From assembly GCF_017830045.1 (NCBI RefSeq), contig NZ_JAEDXU010000010.1:60636-124635 (forward strand): DNA of 64,000 nucleotides. The letters are read 5' to 3'. The position numbers and the translations under genes are program-made. This document shows positions 1 through 8,306 of this stretch, one piece after another. Under the pieces are notes generated by a model. It searched no databases and had not been told where the DNA came from. It saw nothing but the letters and a program-made list of their open reading frames with translations. Source of the DNA: Enterococcus larvae. Its GTDB lineage: Bacteria > Bacillota > Bacilli > Lactobacillales > Enterococcaceae. Each line of letters opens with the position of its first letter. Position 1 is the first letter of the stretch.

Positions 1-640
1 TACTGTTTCGGTAGTTGTTCAATCCGGCATAAACGCTGTTCAAATCCAGCTCCGGCTCCACCACAGTATCCGTTTCCGTCAGCAGCATCCCGACCATAAA
101 GGCGTACTCGTTGATGACCCCTGTCTGTTCTTTTCTAGCTTCCTCATCCACCGCTCGCTTCAACTGAATCCCGCCGGAGATAACACCGTCATATCCTGCT
201 TCCGGCATAGTAATCGTTAAATCAAACATGGCAGTCCCGCCAGCTGGAACCACAATAAATTCCGGAGCCTTCACAATATCTGCAAAATCATATTTTAATG
301 ATTTGTCATTATCTATTGCGCTTGGCCCATATTCTATTACACCATTCCCATTCGTTTTTGCCCCGTTCAAAGAGACACTTACCTCTGTATCCGTATTTCC
401 ATCGTTTGCCAGCTCGATTTGTACAACCTGCTGTTGACCAGGCGTCATTCGCAGATCAAAGTAGCCCACCTGTGTATTCAGTTGGTTTTCTGGTTGAATC
501 GTTTTATAAGAAAATCCCAGTGCACTTGCTGTATCAGCTGCTGCAGACGATGCTTCCTCTGCATATGTTGGTGTTGATATACACCCTATTCCTACTATGT
601 ATAAAACAATAGATAAAAACACGACAAGTCGTTTCTTCAT
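1..640 (-). CDS. WxL-interacting protein (DUF916 family), N-terminal part
   Basis: This is a cell-surface protein of the DUF916/DUF3324 family, whose members bind WxL proteins and link them to the cell wall. The gene starts at 640 and runs off the left edge, so only about 213 residues are visible. They begin with a signal peptide (MKKRLVVFLSIVLYIVG, ending near TYAEE). An immunoglobulin-like DUF916 region follows, with the typical YFDLRMTPGQQQ and NGNGVIEYGPS stretches. The C-terminal DUF3324 part and the membrane helix would lie outside the window. It is the last visible gene of the leftward WxL operon and is separated from the preceding WxL gene by a hairpin at 674-703. The family call is firm; the binding partner is inferred from gene order. 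Confidence 0.85.
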   Translation of the reverse strand, partial: MKKRLVVFLSIVLYIVGIGCISTPTYAEEASSAAADTASALGFSYKTIQPENQLNTQVGYFDLRMTPGQQQVVQIELANDGNTDTEVSVSLNGAKTNGNGVIEYGPSAIDNDKSLKYDFADIVKAPEFIVVPAGGTAMFDLTITMPEAGYDGVISGGIQLKRAVDEEARKEQTGVINEYAFMVGMLLTETDTVVEPELDLNSVYAGLNNYRNS

Positions 641-673
641 GCTTTTCGGCTCCTTCTCTTTCATCATAAAAGA

Positions 674-703
674 AGGTTTCCGGCTCATGTGAGCCGGAAA
701 CCT
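674..703 (-). terminator. Intra-operon hairpin between WxL gene and DUF916 gene
   Basis: Two 14-base arms (AGGTTTCCGGCTCA and its complement) are separated by only two bases. On the minus strand they are followed by TTCTTTTATG. The hairpin sits directly after the WxL gene at 728 and before the DUF916 gene. It probably acts as a partial terminator or 3' stabiliser, lowering expression of the DUF916 gene relative to the WxL proteins. Confidence 0.6.
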
Positions 704-727
704 CACTCATTTTGATTCGTTTTTTCT

Positions 728-1498
728 TTAGATAGTTTCAGACAATGTCCAAGTGATTACTGCATTGTAATCGCCTGATCCGATTGGAGATCCATCAGGA
801 ATATTCAGAGTTACTGACTCTGCTGCTTCCTGTGAAGCATCGCCAACTTTACCGAAGTTCAATTCGAACTGTCCGTAACCAATACCATTTACACCAGTGT
901 TACGGATAAATGTAATTGAGTTGTTTGAAGCTGAATCGATTGTTCCACCTGTGTTGTTTACTCCATCAGGATCTAAAAGAGCAGAACCAGTTTGTGTTGT
1001 ATACACATTTTTATAAGTGATGTTTGCCCCTTTAAGTTCAACACCTGAAGCTGTTTGGAAGTTTTGAGTCATTGTTGCAGATAATGCATATGCATGGTTT
1101 TCTTGAGTACGCAAGTCTTGGTATTTAACAAAGTTTTGTACTTCGAATTCTTCTGTTCCAGCTGTTGTGCTTCCTGGGTTAGCAGTAAATGCCAACGCAT
1201 CGTAGTCACGTTTGTTTGTTGCTGTCAGAACATTATGAGAATCAAATTCCAATGGTGTTACAGCGATGATCCCGAATTCACCTGGGTTTGTTACTGATGG
1301 AAGGTTTGTGATAGTTGTTCCGTCAGTTACACCTGGTTCTGTTGGAATTACGTCTGAAGTATCTGTACCCAGAGTAAATTCGATATGTCCAGTACCCGTT
1401 TTAGAATCGTCAGCTGCCTTTGTTGTGTTTGGTACTGCAAGTGCTACACCTGCTGCTGCTACGATTGCAGCGCCGCATAATTTGTGTGTTAATTTCAT
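728..1498 (-). CDS. WxL domain surface protein, 256 aa
   Basis: A small secreted protein expected to bind peptidoglycan non-covalently through its C-terminal WxL domain. It has a signal peptide (MKLTHKLCGAAIVAAAGVAL, cleavage near TKAADD), a short Thr/Pro-rich linker, and a WxL domain from about residue 75 to the end. The distal motif is intact (ITWTLSETI at the C-terminus). The proximal position reads YALSATMTQ, with Tyr in place of Trp. It is preceded by AGGAGG and lies just downstream of another WxL gene in the same orientation. The length matches the short WxL proteins found in enterococcal csc clusters. Confidence 0.9.
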   Translation of the reverse strand: MKLTHKLCGAAIVAAAGVALAVPNTTKAADDSKTGTGHIEFTLGTDTSDVIPTEPGVTDGTTITNLPSVTNPGEFGIIAVTPLEFDSHNVLTATNKRDYDALAFTANPGSTTAGTEEFEVQNFVKYQDLRTQENHAYALSATMTQNFQTASGVELKGANITYKNVYTTQTGSALLDPDGVNNTGGTIDSASNNSITFIRNTGVNGIGYGQFELNFGKVGDASQEAAESVTLNIPDGSPIGSGDYNAVITWTLSETI

Positions 1499-1532
1499 TT
1501 GTGTTTCCTCCTAATATTATGTGTTTTTTTAT

Positions 1533-2336
1533 TTATGGCAACTCGGCTAATATCCAAGTTAACACCGTAGAGTAAGCGACCGGATCCTTTTTAGTTGCCC
1601 CCGGTACAGACAACGTGATTGCACTGTTTTCATGAATGGCTTTGCCATAAACGGCATCCTGCATCGGATTTCCGTCAATTCCCTGCTTTTCTGTCAGCGT
1701 ATTAGTCTGTCCCTTTGGGTTCTCGCTAGAGGCACCGAAGGAAATCGACCAAGTACCGGCACCGGTACCCGACTTTGCTTCAGCAAGGTTATAGGTTGCA
1801 CCAATATTGTCCAGTTGAATCACTTCTTTAGAAACAGTTGGCGCCATTGAGCTGTCCATAGTGGAATTTACCCATGACTTATCCAGTGATAGTACAGCCC
1901 CATCTAATTGACTGTTGGCTGTACCAGTATTTTGAAATTGCGTCTCCTGCCTAAGCTGTAATGTCCAGCCCAACGCAGCGCCGCGATAATCAGAAATCTG
2001 TACAAAATTTCCTCTGGCAGCCGTATCATCATGAAACAGCTGTGCATTAACAGAGTAAATCATGTCCTTATCAGAAATTTTATTGACGCTTGTAAAATCA
2101 AACTGAGGAACAAAGTCGATCCGAAGTTTTCCGGATGTACTTGGACTTTCTCCTGGATTCGTTGGATTTTCGGGATTTTCAGGATCACGTACTCCTACAT
2201 CATCATAATCCCCTGTAAATTCTACATTCCCGCTACCATCTCTTGTGCTTTCCGCATAAGCCTGCAGACTTGCAGGAAGGAATAGACACGTGCTGAAAAC
2301 AAGTGTCAAAGAAGCCCGCATCAAAAAATGCTTCAT
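1533..2336 (-). CDS. WxL domain surface protein, 267 aa
   Basis: A secreted WxL protein. It has a signal peptide (MKHFLMRASLTLVFSTCLFL, cleavage near AYAEST), an Asp/Pro/Glu-rich linker (PENPENPTNPGE) and a C-terminal WxL domain. Both signature motifs are present, GWTLQLRQ in the middle and LTWILAELP at the very end. Its ATG overlaps the stop of the upstream sortase-substrate gene (ATGA), so the two are translationally coupled. The role in cell-wall association follows from the family; any ligand is unknown. Confidence 0.9.
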   Translation of the reverse strand: MKHFLMRASLTLVFSTCLFLPASLQAYAESTRDGSGNVEFTGDYDDVGVRDPENPENPTNPGESPSTSGKLRIDFVPQFDFTSVNKISDKDMIYSVNAQLFHDDTAARGNFVQISDYRGAALGWTLQLRQETQFQNTGTANSQLDGAVLSLDKSWVNSTMDSSMAPTVSKEVIQLDNIGATYNLAEAKSGTGAGTWSISFGASSENPKGQTNTLTEKQGIDGNPMQDAVYGKAIHENSAITLSVPGATKKDPVAYSTVLTWILAELP

Positions 2337-2710
2337 TCTTCTGCCTCCTTTTTCTTACGCTTGAACAAGAACAGGATAAAAGCAATCATCAAAAGAGCGA
2401 TACCGCTAATTGACAAGCTTGTTTTTACCAGCTCACCAGTAGATGGATACTTTCCTGTCGGCTTTGTTACCGCCGTACTTGAATCCTGCACACTTGAAGA
2501 GCTCGGCACTTGTGATGAACTAGATTCCTTTATAGGAGGTTCTTCACTTGTAGAAGAGCTTGGTTCTGTCTCCCCTTCATAAAAACCGATGTGTCCATTC
2601 GTCTGAACAGCACCGCCGACTCCTTCAGCTGCAAATACCAAAGAAGCGGATGAGCTGCAAGCCATTACCAACACCAAGGAAGATAACAACAGACAGATTG
2701 TTTTTTTCAC
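2333..2710 (-). CDS. Small sortase-anchored protein with variant YPSTG motif
   Basis: A 125-aa cell-wall anchored protein of the kind that accompanies WxL genes in csc clusters. It starts at GTG with GGAGG eight bases upstream. In order it shows a signal peptide (MKKTICLLLSSLVLVMACSS), a Ser/Thr/Glu-rich stalk (about 45-85), a sorting motif KYPSTGE at about residue 86, a hydrophobic helix (SLSISGIALLMIAFILFLF) and a basic tail (KRKKKEAEE). The sorting motif has Tyr where sortase A substrates have Leu. It lies between the large WxL gene and a short WxL gene. Confidence 0.85.
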   Translation of the reverse strand: MKKTICLLLSSLVLVMACSSSASLVFAAEGVGGAVQTNGHIGFYEGETEPSSSTSEEPPIKESSSSQVPSSSSVQDSSTAVTKPTGKYPSTGELVKTSLSISGIALLMIAFILFLFKRKKKEAEE

Positions 2711-2727
2711 TATTGTTTCCTCCCTTT

Positions 2728-5700
2728 TTATGGTGTTTCACTCAATGTGAATAGGATAATTGCCTGATATTCACTCATTTTTCTATATTGGTTCGCTGAT
2801 AGATGCAATTCAAAACCATTATCTTTATTTTCCCATTCAGCTTCACTCACGTTATAGCTGCCGCTGGAAGAATGTTGATGCTCTGTAATGATTTTCGCTT
2901 GATTCAGCTCCAGAACCTCTCCGCCGCCATCACTCTTGTAAACCAATGCATCGGGCAACAGATAAGATGAGTCCTCAAGAGAGGTCATTACCTGTGTGAC
3001 TGTTGCAGTTAATTTCCAACTAGTTAAGGTCGCTCTGCTGTCACTGACAACCAACGGCGTATCATAAGTTGGTTTCTTAGCCGAGAACTCCCCATAACTT
3101 CTAGTTTCTCTTACACCGAAATCAATTTTGTTTGGTGCGGAAACCAGCTGCAGTGTACCGAAAACATTGCCTGGTGCTGCTGCTGCATTGGAGCTTACTT
3201 CATAGGTTTCGTGATCAGCGTTTGGATCAATCGGCCCTGCAACAAACGGTGTTTCTCTTGGAGAGTCACCGATTGCACTTGCTTGATTGGTAACGATTGT
3301 TCCTACTGCTGAATCGTTAACTGTCACCTTGAAGGTCACTACCACATCCTGCTGGCTGCTCAGATCACCTACGTTAACTGTCAGTACATGTGTACCAGCA
3401 TCGTAGTTGTAATCCGGCGTCACAGAAGTGCCATCAACAGTAACGGTCAGCTCTGCTGATGCAGAATCAAAATCGACACCTGTCGGTAACCCATCCGTAA
3501 TAACAACGTTTGCCCAATTTGTATCAATTGTGTCAGCCTTGTCATTTTTCGCCGTCAATGTATACAGCAAGGTATCGCCTACCTGAGTAGTGGTTACTTC
3601 CGCATTGTTTCGATAAACCTTAACGCCTTTAGTCATGGTTGGACTATCCGGCAGCACGTCGATTGTCATCAAGTGTAACGATGGATCAAAACGTTCATCT
3701 GCTGTATCTGTCTTCACCGCATCATGATAGCCTATAAAGCTGTCATAGCTGTGAATATCAATATTCAGATTTCCATATGCGCCATTCGGTTCTTGTGTGT
3801 AAGAATCCGGTAACACATAGCCTGGATTCGGATCGATCACGGTATTGTCTTTCAAGTAGACATCCACGTCATCGTTTTTCTCTAAATAAGCAGACAGATC
3901 CAATGTCCATTGACCACCGGAAACTGTTGTTGTTACAACGTCGCCAGAGCTGTTTTTCAGCCATTGACCATTCACTTTGACAAAAACATTTGCTCCGTTT
4001 TCATCACTCGTTCCAGTCAGCTGTTTCGTCGCATTCGTCAAACTCCAACCACTAGCAACAGCTGCCTGGGTTGGTGGTGTAACATCGATCGTTGTTGTAA
4101 TGCCTACTTGAATGTCTTCCGGGCTACTTACATGTACACGATCAGAATTGGCATCTGAACCACCACGCCATGCAGCAACAACTTCTACTGTCATGCCTTC
4201 CTGAATAAATTTCCCATCAGGAATAGGGATTTTAACCATTCCTCCACGTGCTTCTTCGCCGTACACACTTAAGCCGGCACTCGTATCATCTTTACCGATC
4301 GTTGTCCCTACGGTTGTAAATGCAGTTGTACCATCAGGATTTTTCACAACAACTTCTACATAAACTTCGTCTGTCCAAGCGTCACGAATGTCATCGATTC
4401 CCTCCGGAACAGAGACATGTCCATAAACGTACTTATCTGCATTTGTCGGAACTCTTATTTCATCAATGATTGCCGCCGCATTATTGGCACTCATACGTGC
4501 GTAAGCCTGTGCTCCGGTAGATCCATAAGAATCTGCCGCAGTATTGAACTCCGCCGGCACATTTGTTGAAACAATATTTCGGAAATTTGCACCAGATAGA
4601 GAATAATCAAAAATCGACCATGCTCTGAATGGATTACCATCTAAGTTAGAACCGGTTTTCCAAACAGATAAATCTGAATTTTTAGAAACCATCGTTGAAG
4701 CAGATCCACCTGAAAGCGCATAGCCTCCACCTGGACGGTTATTTCTCAAATCAAAGTATTTTGGTGCGTCTAACTCAAAGATCAACGTACTTGCATTGAT
4801 CGCTCCACCATTAGTAGCTCCAGATGATCTTCCTTCCAAGGAATAGATAGTCTTCGGACCAGCTGTTGCACTCAACGTAGAAGATGAGTAGATAGCCGGA
4901 CCTTCTGCTGCGTAAACATCTACTAAGCTGTTTTCACCTGAAAGATTGAACGACCCAGTTCCTGTGTACTCAATACCACCACGATCATCATTATCGGCAC
5001 TGCCATTGTATCCTTCGTTACTGATACGTAATTGACCGCCATTAGTAACGTTGGCATGGTTATCATTTCCATACATACGAATTCCGAAGGATGTCGTATT
5101 TTTAGAAACAATATTTACAATCCCATTATCGATATTGAAGGTTTGCTGCCCTCTGATCCGGAATCTCAGTGTCGAGCCCAAATTATAGTCAGAAGCACCT
5201 TGGCTATCTTTAACTAAATGCATTTCAGCACCGCCGCTAACATTGAAGATCGATCCTTGAGACTGCATTTGCAAAGCAGAACTACGGATATTTCGACTGT
5301 GAAGTTCAGCTTCGTCAGTCAAATTAAACGTAGCACCGTCTCCTTGTACACGCATCGTTGCTCCATTATTCGCTGTAAAGCTTGTGTTGTCAGACGACAT
5401 ATTCAACAAGGTTCCCAGACCTGAAATATTGATAGTTGCCGGCTTATCAGCGTGAGCACCATCACCAAAATCATAAGCAAGGGCTACTGCCTCTCTTGTC
5501 TTTGAGTGGACATTAAAAACTGCACCACTAGACATATTCAGCTCATTTTTTGTTCGTGTCCAATAACCAACAGCAAAAGCATTGATAGTCATTTCAGAAT
5601 TAGGTTCCAGTGTAAATTTAGAAATTGTTCCATAAATACCATGGGAACCATTAGACCCTGCACTTAAGTCACCGGTAGTTGTCACTGTATTAGATGTACC

Positions 5701-7056
5701 ATTATTGGTAATTGTTACTTTGGCACCTTCTTTAATAAGAACTTCGGCCTCTTCATCAAGGAAAACCACCGCATCACTCGTTGCATTGTTACTAGCCAAC
5801 TCAAGTGTAGCGTCCTTCCCAACAACTAAGCCTGTACCATAAATCCTGCTTCCAGATCCTGTAGGTGTTACTTTGAGTTCCACATTGTCTTCAACGACAA
5901 ATTTCTTCACATTGAAGGAATAGCTAAACGTATTTGCTGCATAAGTGTACTCAAGGTTGAAGTTTGCACCTTCACGAACAATAAATTCAGCTGCCGCAGA
6001 TTTCACCTGTGATACAGTTGCTCCGTTCGCAGTTAAGTTTAATGTGCCGCCATTCAGAACATTGATTGCCCCTGTGGCATCCAACTGCGTACTATTCGCA
6101 CCAGTACTCGAACTAGTGATTACAGCACCTGACTCCACCGTTAAATCACCAGTGGTAGCAATAACACGTGTATAAGTTGACGTTGAACTTGTTTCTACTT
6201 TAGAACCCATTTTTGCAGTAAACGATCCCGCATTGATAATGGTTGTATAGTTTGCAGAGATTGCTGTCGCAGTACCTGCTTTGATAACAGCATTTTCTTC
6301 AAGAGTCACAGCCCCTGTAACATTGATACCAAAAGCATTAGTAGCCGCTGCTCCATTGACACTCCAAGTGCCTAAATCAACTGTTGCATCTTTGCCAACA
6401 GTTATAGTCTCTCCTTGGAAAGCACCACCATTTCTCAATGCTGATGTATTGAACACCACGTTTGCGTTGTCCAATACATTTAATGTCGTTGCCCGAATAT
6501 GAGGTGCGCCTGCCGCTGAGTTCATTCTCAGTTGCGTATTTCCAGAAATATTTACCACCGCACCTGCAGCGTCTATTAATGCGCTTTGTGCAGCAGTTGT
6601 TTTAGTTCCAGAGGTCACATTATTCACATTGATCACCCAGTTTGCTCCAGCTCCTGAAAAAGTAGCTGTTGCCGGGGTTGTGTACTTATGGAAGTCAACA
6701 TTATTCAGAGTCAATGTAGTTGTTTGTCCAACACTCCCCAAAATGATTCCATTGCCAGGCGCTGTTGTACCGGTAAAGAAGTTGATTGAGTGACTATTCC
6801 CATTAATTGTCACATCTCTTGAGATTGTGCCTGGCGAAGCAGAGCCACTGGCAGGTTTTGTAATATCTCCACTTAGGTTTATCTCAGAAACAGTAGATGT
6901 CTGCAGTGCCGTAACAAAACCATCCCAGTCACTGACAGTTGTGCTTGACGCGTAAGCCTTATCTGATCCGGAAAAACCTAAACAAAATAGTACTGCCACT
7001 AGCCCTGTCACTACAGCGATCTGTCTGAGTTTGCTAAATCTGTTTCCTAAGCTCAT
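2728..7056 (-). CDS. Large WxL surface protein with DUF11-like repeat, 1442 aa
   Basis: A giant exported surface protein. The ATG at 7056 (MSLGNRFSKLRQ) is chosen over a longer frame because AAAGGAG lies just upstream. After a signal peptide (cleavage near DKAYASS) comes a long region, about residues 40-800, of short Asn/Thr/Gly-rich units with recurring NGG, INVL and VTIT patterns. This looks like a right-handed beta-helix of the pectate-lyase type. Ig-like and DUF11-type domains follow (about 1050-1270, including VTNQASAIGDSP), then a C-terminal WxL domain. The proximal WxL motif is intact (TSWKLTATVTQ). The distal one reads ILFTLSETP, with Phe replacing Trp. An adhesin or carbohydrate-binding role is likely but not shown. 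Confidence 0.88.
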   Translation of the reverse strand: MSLGNRFSKLRQIAVVTGLVAVLFCLGFSGSDKAYASSTTVSDWDGFVTALQTSTVSEINLSGDITKPASGSASPGTISRDVTINGNSHSINFFTGTTAPGNGIILGSVGQTTTLTLNNVDFHKYTTPATATFSGAGANWVINVNNVTSGTKTTAAQSALIDAAGAVVNISGNTQLRMNSAAGAPHIRATTLNVLDNANVVFNTSALRNGGAFQGETITVGKDATVDLGTWSVNGAAATNAFGINVTGAVTLEENAVIKAGTATAISANYTTIINAGSFTAKMGSKVETSSTSTYTRVIATTGDLTVESGAVITSSSTGANSTQLDATGAINVLNGGTLNLTANGATVSQVKSAAAEFIVREGANFNLEYTYAANTFSYSFNVKKFVVEDNVELKVTPTGSGSRIYGTGLVVGKDATLELASNNATSDAVVFLDEEAEVLIKEGAKVTITNNGTSNTVTTTGDLSAGSNGSHGIYGTISKFTLEPNSEMTINAFAVGYWTRTKNELNMSSGAVFNVHSKTREAVALAYDFGDGAHADKPATINISGLGTLLNMSSDNTSFTANNGATMRVQGDGATFNLTDEAELHSRNIRSSALQMQSQGSIFNVSGGAEMHLVKDSQGASDYNLGSTLRFRIRGQQTFNIDNGIVNIVSKNTTSFGIRMYGNDNHANVTNGGQLRISNEGYNGSADNDDRGGIEYTGTGSFNLSGENSLVDVYAAEGPAIYSSSTLSATAGPKTIYSLEGRSSGATNGGAINASTLIFELDAPKYFDLRNNRPGGGYALSGGSASTMVSKNSDLSVWKTGSNLDGNPFRAWSIFDYSLSGANFRNIVSTNVPAEFNTAADSYGSTGAQAYARMSANNAAAIIDEIRVPTNADKYVYGHVSVPEGIDDIRDAWTDEVYVEVVVKNPDGTTAFTTVGTTIGKDDTSAGLSVYGEEARGGMVKIPIPDGKFIQEGMTVEVVAAWRGGSDANSDRVHVSSPEDIQVGITTTIDVTPPTQAAVASGWSLTNATKQLTGTSDENGANVFVKVNGQWLKNSSGDVVTTTVSGGQWTLDLSAYLEKNDDVDVYLKDNTVIDPNPGYVLPDSYTQEPNGAYGNLNIDIHSYDSFIGYHDAVKTDTADERFDPSLHLMTIDVLPDSPTMTKGVKVYRNNAEVTTTQVGDTLLYTLTAKNDKADTIDTNWANVVITDGLPTGVDFDSASAELTVTVDGTSVTPDYNYDAGTHVLTVNVGDLSSQQDVVVTFKVTVNDSAVGTIVTNQASAIGDSPRETPFVAGPIDPNADHETYEVSSNAAAAPGNVFGTLQLVSAPNKIDFGVRETRSYGEFSAKKPTYDTPLVVSDSRATLTSWKLTATVTQVMTSLEDSSYLLPDALVYKSDGGGEVLELNQAKIITEHQHSSSGSYNVSEAEWENKDNGFELHLSANQYRKMSEYQAIILFTLSETP

Positions 7057-7164
7057 AATTCTTCTCCTTTCCTCAAAATTTTCGTGTTTCACTAATCCAA
7101 ACACTTATATTCCAAATCCCAAAAAATAAGTTGTTAAATTTCATATCGTGTTTCAACTTGACTA

Positions 7165-7181
7165 TTTCATTGGGAATGAAA
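7165..7181. promoter_or_regulatory. Palindrome upstream of the large WxL gene
   Basis: A perfect inverted repeat, TTTCATT-GGG-AATGAAA, lies between the regulator stop codon and the WxL start codon. It has no T-run on either side, so it resembles a protein-binding operator more than a terminator. The adjacent regulator is the obvious candidate to bind it. This is an inference from position only. Confidence 0.4.
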
Positions 7182-7222
7182 CCTGATTGAATGATTGCCG
7201 ATCAAATCACAGCATTTAAGAA

Positions 7223-7921
7223 TCATGATTCAGACAGCATATAGCCCTTAGACCGAACTGTACGAATAATTGAAGGCTTTGCTCCGCCATTTTCCAGCTT
7301 TACTCTTAAATGAAAAACCAAATTGGCTACTTTATATTTATATTTATTATTCTCATAGGGTGCCTGCCAAATTTCTTCATAGATATCTTTGTAGGAAACA
7401 CCTTTTGAATGATTTTCATAAAGCAGCCTCATCAATTGGAACTCAAGCCGTGTCAAAGGAATTTCCTCTGAACGTCCAGATGGTCTTACACTTAGGTTAT
7501 GATTAATCAGTTTCAGACCTCCCTCTTCTTTCTCTTCGCAGATATCTTCTATTGTGTTTATCTTTTGATACCTCTTTAGCGAGTTGTTCATCGATAAACT
7601 CATTTCTTCCGGGCTGTTGTCTTTAGTAAAAATCCCATCTGCTCCCAATTGAAGATAAATGATTTTTTGCACATCCACAGGTTCATCACAGAATATCCAG
7701 ATAAAGGAATTCGACATCTTTTTGATCTTTATTATCAGTTCGCAAATTTCGCCAATATTCTGACTCGTATTCTCTTTAAGAACAACACCATCTAAGTCAT
7801 CAATCACCTCTTCTATATCCTTTTCATCCACTAAGGAGAGGTTGCACTCGGATTTGTTGATTGTATTCACATATGTATTTTCAAATTTTTCATTCACTAA
7901 GTTTATTCCTATGTTGTACAT
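7223..7921 (-). CDS. OmpR-type winged-helix regulator with degenerate receiver domain
   Basis: A 232-aa DNA-binding regulator. Residues about 135-230 form an OmpR/PhoB winged helix (PLTRLEFQLMRLLYENH, then YKDIYEEIW, then RTVRSKGYML). Residues 1-120 look like a receiver fold but lack a clear acidic pocket and the usual Thr and Lys positions, so phosphorylation is doubtful. No histidine kinase gene is nearby. It is the first gene of the WxL operon, with AAGGAG upstream of ATG, and probably controls that operon. Two TAGACACT direct repeats lie just upstream of it. The recombinase cassette begins 300 bp upstream. Confidence 0.8.
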   Translation of the reverse strand: MYNIGINLVNEKFENTYVNTINKSECNLSLVDEKDIEEVIDDLDGVVLKENTSQNIGEICELIIKIKKMSNSFIWIFCDEPVDVQKIIYLQLGADGIFTKDNSPEEMSLSMNNSLKRYQKINTIEDICEEKEEGGLKLINHNLSVRPSGRSEEIPLTRLEFQLMRLLYENHSKGVSYKDIYEEIWQAPYENNKYKYKVANLVFHLRVKLENGGAKPSIIRTVRSKGYMLSES

Positions 7922-7951
7922 ACTTCGATTCTCCTTGTATACTAAAATTTA

Positions 7952-7988
7952 AGTGTCTATTTTTATAACTGCTGTTTTTGAGTGTCTA
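7952..7988 (-). promoter_or_regulatory. TAGACACT direct repeats upstream of regulator
   Basis: Minus-strand copies of TAGACACT lie at 7952-7959 and 7981-7988, 29 bases apart start to start. A TATAAA-like box lies between them. Direct repeats are the usual target of OmpR-type winged helices, so self-regulation is possible. This is inferred from position and not established. Confidence 0.35.
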
Positions 7989-8225
7989 ACTATTTGGGTA
8001 TTCACTATCGCTTGCCATTACGTTTGCTTTCCACTACAAATCCAGAGCAAGTTAAATACGATTTTCCGCCAAACAGCTTATAATCTAGATAGTAATAACA
8101 AGCACCTGCACTGTTGAAGAATCCAGATTGCCTCAACTTAAAATTATCAAATGGCCCTCCCATCTATAATTTAGTTGACCTCTGTTACATGTAGTTCAAA
8201 ACGGATGATTTAGCAGTGCTTACAA

Positions 8226-8254
8226 ATTTTCTCTTGTAATGAGTAATTACAAGA
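8226..8254 (+). repeat. Left inverted repeat of recombinase cassette (putative inversion site)
   Basis: A 29-bp sequence repeated perfectly, in inverted orientation, at 9670-9698. The core is two inverted arms (CTTGTAAT and ATTACAAG) around an asymmetric 5-bp spacer, GAGTA. This is the layout expected of a tyrosine-recombinase crossover site. Because the spacers of the two copies are reverse complements, recombination between them would invert the 1.4 kb in between, not delete it. Confidence 0.85.
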
Positions 8255-8256
8255 AA

Positions 8257-8287
8257 AACACCTGTATCAAGTCCTGATACAGGTGTT
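8257..8287 (-). terminator. Terminator of the recombinase gene
   Basis: A 13-bp perfect stem (AACACCTGTATCA) with a 5-base loop. On the minus strand it is followed by TTTTTCTTG. It lies between the recombinase stop codon and the left inverted repeat, and its U-run reaches into the crossover site. It would stop recombinase transcripts from reading out of the segment into the regulator and WxL operon. Confidence 0.88.
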
Positions 8288-8306
8288 AGAATAACAATTG
8301 ACGGTA

